Source of the DNA: Sphingopyxis sp. KK2
GTDB lineage: Bacteria; Pseudomonadota; Alphaproteobacteria; Sphingomonadales; Sphingomonadaceae
NCBI RefSeq assembly: GCF_001990265.1
Contig: NZ_LYVN01000024.1
Span: 1 to 41,518, forward strand
Reading direction: 5' to 3'
DNA: 41,518 nt
How positions within the stretch are numbered: position 1 is the first letter of the stretch; each line of letters starts with the position of its first letter. The notes beneath the pieces were generated by a model. The model had not been told where the DNA came from. It did no database searches and saw only the letters and a list, made by a program, of their open reading frames with translations. This document shows, in pieces, positions 1-7,093 of the stretch. The translations under genes and the position numbers were made by a program.

Positions 1-698
1 GGTCGGTCGACCAGTGCGGCAGGAAGAGCGATACGACCCGTCGCATCGCAGCCCTCCAATATCCAGAAATGCGGATTGCCGCCGCGTACGCGTTCGAGCG
101 CGACGCGCCAGCGTGGGCGGCCAAGGCTCGGAATGCCAAGGTCCTCGCTTGGGCTCGCGGTGATCCGCCAGCGCGTCACCGCGGCCGTGCCCTCGGCGGC
201 TTGGTCGGCCTTGCAGGTGCGGCGAAAGACGAACGCCGGAACGCCCGAGGTTTCGGCGGCGAGCTGGAGGCGCTTCGACGCCGTCGTCGAATATTTGCTC
301 ACCTCGCCGACGACGCCGGCGAGGCCAGGATGGCGCAAGCATTCTTCCATCGCGAGCAGGACATTGGTGTCGCTGCCCGCCTCGACATGGATCACGCGGT
401 CGGGGTGCAATCCCGCGAGATGCAGGGCAGGGGCGAACAGGTCGTGCCAGCGCAGGCACCAGAAAACAGTCCCTTCGGTCCGCGCGAGGATGCCGGCGAG
501 GAAGATCGTCGCGCTCGCATCGTCGGCGAGCTCGGGGCTTCCGGCTATCTCGTGGAGCGCGCCGGTCGCGATTCCGCCGCCCGGGAGTCGCGAATCGACC
601 GCCTCGACGCCGAACGGAAGCACCTCGTGCCGCGCGCACACGCCTTCGATCCGCGCAATTTTGGCGCGAAGATCGGCGAGGACGGCAGGGTGGCGCAT
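1..698 (-). CDS. imuA: ImuA, SOS mutagenesis protein (3' end beyond window)
   Basis: I translated the minus strand from the ATG at 698. The frame stays open to the window edge for 232 codons, so only the C-terminus may be missing. The protein has the ImuA layout: a degenerate RecA-like N-terminal part (about residues 20-45, with LPGGGIATGALHEIAG), then FWCLRWHDLFAPALHLAGL, VIHVEAGSDTNVLLAMEECL and a VVGEV segment. ImuA belongs to the LexA-controlled imuA-imuB-dnaE2 mutasome, which supports error-prone synthesis past DNA damage; imuB and dnaE2 would lie to the left, outside the window. A near-consensus LexA site lies 31 bp upstream. A long open frame on the plus strand here is only its antisense shadow. 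Whether the gene belongs to the ICE or to the chromosome cannot be told from this window. Confidence 0.85.
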   Translation of the reverse strand, partial: MRHPAVLADLRAKIARIEGVCARHEVLPFGVEAVDSRLPGGGIATGALHEIAGSPELADDASATIFLAGILARTEGTVFWCLRWHDLFAPALHLAGLHPDRVIHVEAGSDTNVLLAMEECLRHPGLAGVVGEVSKYSTTASKRLQLAAETSGVPAFVFRRTCKADQAAEGTAAVTRWRITASPSEDLGIPSLGRPRWRVALERVRGGNPHFWILEGCDATGRIALPAALVDR

Positions 699-729
699 GA
701 TAACATAGGACTCGGCAGATAGTTGATTC

Positions 730-744
730 GTTTCCTCTTTGTTC
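730..744 (-). promoter_or_regulatory. Candidate LexA (SOS) box upstream of imuA
   Basis: The plus strand reads GTTT-CCTCTTT-GTTC. The alphaproteobacterial LexA consensus is the direct repeat GTTC-N7-GTTC, so one of eight positions differs. It sits 31 bp before the imuA start, and imuA cassettes are well-known LexA targets. The position and the exact 7-base spacer support it. Binding is inferred. Confidence 0.6.
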
Positions 745-869
745 CTTGTCGGCTTGCCGAGTCAAGCGGGACGCCGCAAAGGGCAGGCCGATCACGATGC
801 GATCAGGTCCGGAATGAATCGAGTTTGGCTTGCCAGAGTCTTGATTGTCGGCCAGATTCAGGGGCTGAA

Positions 870-1790
870 ATGAAAATGGACATCGATCATCTTCCCGCGC
901 GGCAGCAGGGCGAACTCCAGCGCATCAAGACCGTGCTGATGGAGGAATTCGCGCGATCGATCGAACGTGCGACGATGCCCGCCAAGCGCAACGGCAAGAT
1001 TCTGAAGATCATCCTGTTCGGCAGCTATGCGCGCAGCGACTGGGTCGACGAGCCCGAGAACGGCTATCAGTCGGACTTCGATCTGCTGGTCATCGTCAGC
1101 CACGAGGACCTGACGGATATCTCCGACCACTGGTATATCGCCGAGGACAAGATCCTTCGTGATCCCGACGTCGACCGGACGCTAAACATCATCGTCCATA
1201 CGCTAGCCGACGTGAACAAGGCGCTGACCCGCGGCGAATATTTCTGGGTCGACATCCTGCGCGACGGAATTCTGCTCTACGATTTGCCCAACCATCCGCT
1301 GGCGGTGCCGAAGCCACTGACGCCGACCGATGCGTATCGGATGGCGGTCGAGTATTTTGAAACATCGCTGCCGGCGATAGACGTTCAATTGCAGACGGTG
1401 GATTTTCAGGCTCAGCGCGGTGACAATGAGCTGATCTGGCGGAAGGCGGCCGCATTTTCGCTACATCAAGCGGTTGAACGTGCCTACGCGTGCTTCTTGC
1501 TCACCAGCACCTTCTATTTCCCGCGCTCGCACAACATCAAATTCTTGCGTTCGCTCGCCGAAGACCGGGAGCCGCAGCTTGTGGAGGCTTGGCCCCGCGA
1601 GAGCAAATTGGATCGGCGCCGTTTCGAGCTGTTGAAGCGCGCCTATGTCGAGGCACGATATTCGCCGAACTACGAAATCACCGTGGAGGACCTCGAAGCG
1701 CTCGCGGCTGCGGCCCGCAACCTGCGCGAGATCGTCGAGCGACTTTGCCAGGAACAACTGGACCGGCTGCGTTCGGCCGCCGGACTGTAG
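870..1790 (+). CDS. Nucleotidyltransferase (MNT)-HEPN fusion protein
   Basis: A 306-residue protein joining two domains that are often separate genes in MNT/HEPN toxin-antitoxin pairs. The N-terminal minimal nucleotidyltransferase has G51-S52 followed by the metal-binding pair D69-F-D71 (SDFDLLVIV), with an unusually long stretch between them. The C-terminal helical half (from about residue 190) has HEPN features such as HQAVERAYACFLL and a YVEARYSPNYEI segment. The RNase motif Rx4-6H is not present there, so RNase activity is doubtful. The frame is open back to a TTG at 723, but that would run through the LexA site and an untypical N-terminus; the ATG at 870 after an AGGGG stretch is preferred. 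Relatives occur on mobile DNA. The role here (nucleotidyl transfer to a partner, defence or resistance) is not established. Confidence 0.75.
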   Translation: MKMDIDHLPARQQGELQRIKTVLMEEFARSIERATMPAKRNGKILKIILFGSYARSDWVDEPENGYQSDFDLLVIVSHEDLTDISDHWYIAEDKILRDPDVDRTLNIIVHTLADVNKALTRGEYFWVDILRDGILLYDLPNHPLAVPKPLTPTDAYRMAVEYFETSLPAIDVQLQTVDFQAQRGDNELIWRKAAAFSLHQAVERAYACFLLTSTFYFPRSHNIKFLRSLAEDREPQLVEAWPRESKLDRRRFELLKRAYVEARYSPNYEITVEDLEALAAAARNLREIVERLCQEQLDRLRSAAGL

Positions 1791-1805
1791 CGCTCCGCCC
1801 CACGG

Positions 1806-2054
1806 TCAACGGGGCGTATAGGCTTTCCCGTCACCGACAAACCGCTTGCTCCGCGCCTTCGCGTCGGCCCGGATAACGGCCATCTCGGCGTTGTTGCATT
1901 CGTTGCCGCGAACAGAGCCATCTTGGCACCCCGCGAACACCTCGCGCGCCTCGTCGACATGTGCGTCGAAATACTGCTTGCTGCGCGGCTCTTCCTTCCC
2001 GCAGCTCGCCAGCGCGGTTCCGAGAAGAACAATTCCAATAACTTGCGTCCTCAT
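1806..2054 (-). CDS. EexN-type entry-exclusion lipoprotein (TrbK analogue)
   Basis: An 82-residue lipoprotein precursor: a short hydrophobic signal ending in the lipobox LASC with Cys18, then a small periplasmic domain with the EexN pattern QYFDAH....C....NECNNAEMAV. EexN/TrbK proteins stop a cell that already carries the element from receiving another copy. The start has a good AGGAGAG ribosome site. The C-terminus RFVGDGKAYTP is nearly the same as the TrbJ C-terminus (RFLGDGKAYTP, 18922-18972), which ties the gene to this conjugation system although it lies about 17 kb from the usual trbK position and on the opposite strand. It is transcribed toward the MNT-HEPN gene and ends 15 bp from it. 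Confidence 0.75.
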   Translation of the reverse strand: MRTQVIGIVLLGTALASCGKEEPRSKQYFDAHVDEAREVFAGCQDGSVRGNECNNAEMAVIRADAKARSKRFVGDGKAYTPR

Positions 2055-2226
2055 CAGGCTCTCCTTTGCGAGCCAACAAATTATCGCGGGGCGTCACCAC
2101 CGATCAACAAAAGACCGCAGAAACTCTCAAATCGAGAGCGATTGTTAGCGCACACCATCGCCAGCACGCCGGGCATTTGATAAAGGCATCACCGCCGGGC
2201 GGCCGTCGCATATGTGCAAGCCTCGG

Positions 2227-2313
2227 CTAAAAGCGGCGGCGCAAGTTCTCGAACTTGTTCTCAACGCCCGGCTTCACGCCCAAACCGGCAGCCTGCGCCT
2301 CGATCTCCGCCAT
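2227..2313 (-). pseudogene. Possible 3' remnant of a lost gene
   Basis: A 28-codon minus-strand frame, MAEIEAQAAGLG then VKPGVENKFENLRRRF, ending in TAG. It is GC-rich like the conjugation genes and reads like the hydrophilic tail of a larger protein, but a TGA 6 codons upstream cuts it off. It starts just after the end of the unknown gene at 2329-2970. It could be the stump left where the lower-GC island joined the element, or chance. The rest of the 2055-2328 gap shows nothing else I can support. Confidence 0.25.
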
Positions 2314-2328
2314 CCGGAATCCGTTGGA

Positions 2329-2970
2329 TCACCGACCCTTCTTAAGACGTTCGAAATCAGTTAGACCGGCTGCGCGAAAAGCATCGAACATCTCGGCGCC
2401 ATCTCCTAACGGCGTGACTTGGCTATGGGTCGCTGCACCAAGATCATCACAGAGTTGTATCGCAGATCTGATTGTAGAGGACAGCCAGGCGAGAAAGCGC
2501 TCCATATCGGGCGGATATAAAAGATCGGTCTCGCTTTCGAACATGCCATGTGAACCGTCTTCGGTGACGTAGGTGTTAATCGCGGTTTCAAGAACAAAGA
2601 GGTTGAGAATCGCGGTTGCAGTAAGATCGCGCTTATCTGGAAGCGCCCTGAGCTCAGGGCGCCATTCGTAGGTCTTTGCGATCAGTGCATCGTTGATATG
2701 CCCTGCAAAGACATTGCGCAGATACTTTGCGAAGCGCAGCGCGCTCGCTAATTCTTTGACGGTCTCGCCGAGCGAAGGATACTCGCGGTAGAGCGGCTGC
2801 AAAGCCGGCGCGAGATCGGCGAGCTCGCCGAGCGCCACAAGCGCTGTCTTACACGCAGCAACCCAGCGGCTCGAAAGTTTCGTACCGGCTGATAGATCGC
2901 TATCCGCGAGGAAAAGATCGCCATGAAGAATGCGCGACCTAAAATAGATGAGTTCACTGCTTGTCGCCAT
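2329..2970 (-). CDS. Unknown protein coupled to the CHAT protease
   Basis: A 213-residue soluble, mostly helical protein that I do not recognise. There is no signal peptide, membrane segment or obvious catalytic motif. The start is ambiguous: ATG at 2979 gives 216 residues but lies one base from the AAAGGG ribosome site, while ATG at 2970 sits 10 bases away and is preferred. The gene begins 11-20 bp after the stop of the CHAT protease gene, on the same strand, so the two are probably translated from one message. Partners of CHAT proteases can be substrates, inhibitors or effectors. Nothing in the sequence decides which. Base composition matches the CHAT and GHKL genes rather than the trb operon. 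Confidence 0.6.
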   Translation of the reverse strand: MATSSELIYFRSRILHGDLFLADSDLSAGTKLSSRWVAACKTALVALGELADLAPALQPLYREYPSLGETVKELASALRFAKYLRNVFAGHINDALIAKTYEWRPELRALPDKRDLTATAILNLFVLETAINTYVTEDGSHGMFESETDLLYPPDMERFLAWLSSTIRSAIQLCDDLGAATHSQVTPLGDGAEMFDAFRAAGLTDFERLKKGR

Positions 2971-2989
2971 GCGCACCATACCCTTTCGC

Positions 2990-5900
2990 TCAGCAGGCTT
3001 GACCGCCTAAGTCGGTGGTCGGATGCCGGAGGTCGGGGTTGCCGAACAAGGTCATCGCGAGGCCATATGAGGGATCCTGCGCGAACCGGTCGTCGACCAG
3101 CTTGTTTGCCTCGAAACAAGCCTCGATGATGCGGGCCCCATTCTTCCAATGCTGGAGAAAGGCCGGGAGCCAGTGCGATGGAACGCGAGAATCGAGCGGC
3201 CATGGCGAAGCAATCACAGCAGCGCAGCCTCGATCAAGTATCTGCTTGGCAAGACCGACGGAAGTATTTGCGGCCGGATGCTTGTCCGCGCGCCCGCCAC
3301 TGCAAACAAATAGAATCACAATTCCGACGTTCCTCAAAGCATTGGCGAGCTCGCCAGCACTTACCTTCAATACGCCCTCGTCCGACACCATCTGGAAATA
3401 ACGGCCCTCGGAATTGACTCCACCGTGCGCTGTTACCACCGCAAGCGTTGATCCAGCGAAGGACGCCGGAAGGGTCGGGCCGTTGTCCGCAATGAATTGG
3501 TGCTCATTGAAGCAACTTTCTAGCCGTTCCGCGACCATCGCAAGAGTCTGGCTTTCGCCTCCACCCGCTGTCGAAATCCATGCACAATAGCGTCCGTCGC
3601 CGATCAAGCCGGTTCGGCGCGCACCCGCGAGCCAAGCGAGGGATGGCGCCGAAGCCATCGGCCGCGTCCGACCAGCGAACTCGCTGTCAACAAAAAGCAA
3701 ATTTGGCGGGAACGACTGAAGGCTTGCCTCGGGGATCAGCACAATTGGACCTGGGGGCAGGTCTGAAAAGCGAAGATTATCAGTCGTTGTATAAAAAATG
3801 TTAGGCGGTCGATCATCGAGTCCATAGCCGAACGGGAATCTCTCAGCCCATTGCCGAAGCCTCGCCTCAGTGAAATGGTCGTCGGCTTCAACAACCGGCG
3901 GGCCGACATCGCCGCCGATGGTACTCACCCTGACGAGGCGGCCGCGATCATCGAAACCCGCCTGGACAACGGAAATACCGGTGAGGGAAATCGCGCGCGC
4001 GTATTCGCCGCTCTCCTCGATCGCCTTCGCAAGCGGCGGAGGAACTGCGGCTTCGTCCCAACCGGGAAGTGCAACGCCATAGTCAGCAAGGAGATCGAGG
4101 AGGAATGACGCTTGTTGCGGCTGGCGTATGATCTCGGAAGCTCCAAGTGCACGGCTGGCGATAATTGTGACGTCTCTCAGGTCAAACCCGGCATCGGCGG
4201 AGTAGCGAGAAGCTCCGCGGCCCTTCAAAACCTCGAACACAGTCTCGGCGCTGGGGCTGGCGGCGGCGGCGGCCTCAAGCATCGCACGGGTTCGGGAATC
4301 CGTTCGCGCCAGAAGTTCGCCGAAAAGCGTCTCCGCGTCTTCGACACCATGATTGCTATCGCGCATCTCGCGCAGCAACTGGCCGACGACTGCGGCAATC
4401 GGCGCGGTCATGGCGTTGCTCGCCAGGACATCGTTGCCGTTGGCAATCGCGTCGGGAAGCAACGCGGCCAGCCCCTCGAAGTCCCGCTTCTGAAGGAGTT
4501 CCCTATGGCGGATCTGGATATCCAGTGTGTCCGCGAAATGTCCGTGTGTGTCGGCCTTGCCCATTGCTTCGAGCCAAAAGCGAGACCGCGCGGCCATCCG
4601 CTTGGCCTCACGGTATAAATTAGCGTCACGCGTCAGTCGTGCGAGCGTTACGGCCTCCTGATAGAGCTGCTCGAGTTCCGCTTCGTCATCGGCAAGCATC
4701 GCGCACGCGAGTGCGACCATCGCATCCACAAAGTTGGATGAGCGCGCATAAACATCCGCTAGGGCGAACCAGGCGAGGCGTCGCCGGCGCGGCGTACTCG
4801 CCCCATTGAGAAGCGCCTGCTCGACAAGGTCGCGAGCTGGCTGCGCTGATCCTGTGGACACTAGACGACCCGCGACAACACGCAGCAACGCGAGATCGAT
4901 ATCGGGATCCGCTGAGTGGCGTGCAAAGGCCGATGCCACGAGCAGCCAAGTTACATGACTGTGTTCCTCCTCGGCCGAACCGGCGGGCGCATGAGAGAGA
5001 TATTCGGAAACACTAGAAACAACGGCATCCGCATCTTCGCTCAAGAGTTCGGGGGGGAGCGTCAGCCGCCCAATTATTGCCGGTTCCTCGCTCTTGATCC
5101 ATTGGAAGACCGATTCCATGAACGGCTTCTTCTCCATCAGCCATTCCATTCCAGCCGTGCTGATGAATGCGTCCGGAAGCGCTTTGATGGTTTGATTCGC
5201 AAGTTTTGCATTGATGATTGCGAGAATGGCAAGACCATCGGTACCCGACGCTGGAGCTTCGAGGAGTTCAGATAGCGATACGCGAAGGTCTGCCCGCGAA
5301 GGGTCGTCGGCAAGTCGCTTGAGCAGAGCGACGATCGCGTCCTCGACCCGCTCGCGTCCGATCGGCCAGGCGCCCTTGGACCCCGCGAGCAGAAATATCT
5401 GTCCTAGAACATGTATGAGGTATCGCTCGCCGCGTGCAGCGTGTGCTCCGATTGGCAAGGGCTGCACTAGCTCAAACGCATGAATCGGGAGCGCCCTAGC
5501 TATAGCATCGTCGACTGCCGCCATGCGATAGGCAGTGGCAAGATCCTGATCGGTGCCCGCCTGCGCGATGAAGGAACTATAGTCGGGGACGGTCGCGCCA
5601 CCGAGATTCTGGTCGAGTATTCGGTAGAAGGCGGCGGATTCTCCGTTTTGCAGCCGGTCCGCCGCCACATCCGCCGCCAACGCATATTGTCGCTCAGCGG
5701 CGAACCGACGAAGATCACGACGTGCAACGCTCTCGTTGCCAGGGAACAGCGCGTCCAGCCGCGCTGCGGCGGCGGCGGCGATTACGGTAAGATCACCGTC
5801 CATTGCGATCCCAAGTGCCGTTTCGAGATATTCAAGCGTATCAAGTTCGGCGATCGCCGGAGCCAGAAGCTCGCCAGCAAGCCTTAACGCGTTTGCCTCG

Positions 5901-6895
5901 CCTGCAATTCGGGCGAGGCGAACGCGCGCACTTGGGAGAAGCGAGGCTCCGCGATCTGCTTCGCCGCGGATCGCCTGTAAGACGTGCGCCGAAAAACCGG
6001 CGCGGCTCATCAGCTGAATCCGGAGAAATTCTTTGTGGTGGTCGGCGCTGGCAGGAAGTCCTTCGAGATCGCGAAGAGCTGCACCTAGTCGACCCTCGTC
6101 AATCCATTGCGCCCACTGGTCGATGCGCTTGGCAATCAGGTCGTCAGGCCCGTCTTCGCTCCAACTCGACACAACGCCACAACCCTCGATCGAAAGGAGC
6201 AGGTCCTGGAGCGGCTTTCTGCTTGGGTAGGAAAGCCCAGTATCCATGGCCGTGTAGGTGAGACGACCCTTGCCATTTGCCGTCGCAGCAGCCGCAAGCC
6301 CATGAACTTGTGGCACCCAGAAATCTTCATCAAGGATCGGCGCGGAAAGCCCACGCGGAACGTTGGGTTGAATGTCGTCCGCGCGATAGGCAGCCGCGTT
6401 GACAACGACGATCGCCGTGAAGTCGTTTGCATCGGCAATGCGTTCGACGATCCCGCCAGTGAGGAGGTTCGGCATCACCTCGATGACGAATGTCGCGCGG
6501 CGCGCAGCCTCGTGTTGTCCGGAAAGTTCGCATCCCGAAAAACGTTCGTAGACCTCGCGAAAGTTATCCCAAAAAGTTGTGAACCACGCGTCGGCGTCAG
6601 AATTCGGCGGCAAAACAATAATATATCGACGGAATGCCGGTTCGTTGCCATTGATATGAATCGCGCTGAGAGCCGCCGCGATGATGCTGATGCGACGATG
6701 CACCGTTGCGACGTCAAGGCACAATATGTCGGACCCGCCGAGAACGTTCGGTTGATCGGAGTAGTATTGGACAATATGGTCCGCAGCAGCAGCCCAGTCG
6801 CCACGCTGAATCGAAATCAACGCGCGTTCCGATGCACCAGAAGTGGCGGGATCGTCGTCATTTCCGTCGTTGCCGGAAGGCTCTTCGATTATCAT
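2990..6895 (-). CDS. CHAT-domain (caspase-like) protease with long helical repeat region
   Basis: A 1301-residue protein. The last 250 or so residues form a CHAT domain: an entry segment PIVLIPEASLQSFPPNLL, then the catalytic pair His1157 in VVTAHGG and Cys1198 in ILFVCSGG, then VIASPWPLDS and a final YGLAMTLFGNPDLRH. Residues of about 290-1000 are almost all helical with TPR-like or solenoid character. The first 260 or so look alpha/beta and match no domain I know; no P-loop is visible. CHAT proteases are usually switched on by a partner or ligand and cut a partner protein, as in the gasdermin and Craspase systems. The gene lies about 200 bp downstream of the GHKL nuclease gene and directly upstream of a small unknown gene. 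A defence role is inferred from the domain and the neighbours. Confidence 0.85.
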   Translation of the reverse strand: MIIEEPSGNDGNDDDPATSGASERALISIQRGDWAAAADHIVQYYSDQPNVLGGSDILCLDVATVHRRISIIAAALSAIHINGNEPAFRRYIIVLPPNSDADAWFTTFWDNFREVYERFSGCELSGQHEAARRATFVIEVMPNLLTGGIVERIADANDFTAIVVVNAAAYRADDIQPNVPRGLSAPILDEDFWVPQVHGLAAAATANGKGRLTYTAMDTGLSYPSRKPLQDLLLSIEGCGVVSSWSEDGPDDLIAKRIDQWAQWIDEGRLGAALRDLEGLPASADHHKEFLRIQLMSRAGFSAHVLQAIRGEADRGASLLPSARVRLARIAGEANALRLAGELLAPAIAELDTLEYLETALGIAMDGDLTVIAAAAAARLDALFPGNESVARRDLRRFAAERQYALAADVAADRLQNGESAAFYRILDQNLGGATVPDYSSFIAQAGTDQDLATAYRMAAVDDAIARALPIHAFELVQPLPIGAHAARGERYLIHVLGQIFLLAGSKGAWPIGRERVEDAIVALLKRLADDPSRADLRVSLSELLEAPASGTDGLAILAIINAKLANQTIKALPDAFISTAGMEWLMEKKPFMESVFQWIKSEEPAIIGRLTLPPELLSEDADAVVSSVSEYLSHAPAGSAEEEHSHVTWLLVASAFARHSADPDIDLALLRVVAGRLVSTGSAQPARDLVEQALLNGASTPRRRRLAWFALADVYARSSNFVDAMVALACAMLADDEAELEQLYQEAVTLARLTRDANLYREAKRMAARSRFWLEAMGKADTHGHFADTLDIQIRHRELLQKRDFEGLAALLPDAIANGNDVLASNAMTAPIAAVVGQLLREMRDSNHGVEDAETLFGELLARTDSRTRAMLEAAAAASPSAETVFEVLKGRGASRYSADAGFDLRDVTIIASRALGASEIIRQPQQASFLLDLLADYGVALPGWDEAAVPPPLAKAIEESGEYARAISLTGISVVQAGFDDRGRLVRVSTIGGDVGPPVVEADDHFTEARLRQWAERFPFGYGLDDRPPNIFYTTTDNLRFSDLPPGPIVLIPEASLQSFPPNLLFVDSEFAGRTRPMASAPSLAWLAGARRTGLIGDGRYCAWISTAGGGESQTLAMVAERLESCFNEHQFIADNGPTLPASFAGSTLAVVTAHGGVNSEGRYFQMVSDEGVLKVSAGELANALRNVGIVILFVCSGGRADKHPAANTSVGLAKQILDRGCAAVIASPWPLDSRVPSHWLPAFLQHWKNGARIIEACFEANKLVDDRFAQDPSYGLAMTLFGNPDLRHPTTDLGGQAC

Positions 6896-6957
6896 GCCGT
6901 CGCCGCGCCTAAGAGGTAAACAAAATCAACGACAGCGAAGTGCTCATCAATAGCCAT
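6892..6957 (-). CDS. Possible 21-residue leader ORF overlapping the CHAT start
   Basis: A short minus-strand frame, MAIDEHFAVVDF then VYLLGAATA, ends in TGA that overlaps the ATG of the CHAT gene (ATGA). The same frame is open upstream for about 22 more codons (W-F-S-R-S-R-I-G-R-E-A-S-F-I-Y-A-L-A), so a longer non-ATG start is possible. The composition looks protein-like, and the ATGA overlap would allow translational coupling. No clear ribosome site is seen. It could also be the remains of an N-terminal extension of the protease, or chance. The rest of the gap (6958-7093) shows no other feature. Confidence 0.3.
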   Translation of the reverse strand: MAIDEHFAVVDFVYLLGAATA

Positions 6958-7093
6958 CGCTAGCGCATAGATGAAAGATGCTTCCCGGCCAATCCGGGAG
7001 CGGCTGAACCATGAGAATAGTCCTGTTTATGGATGGTTGATTCGCAAATTCGTGGCCGATTTCGCGTATAACCCAGAGCCAAGAAACGAGTTG

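Noticed and set aside
69..722. Rightward open frames over the first 700 bases
   Set aside because: Antisense shadow: the minus strand encodes a recognisable ImuA running off the edge.
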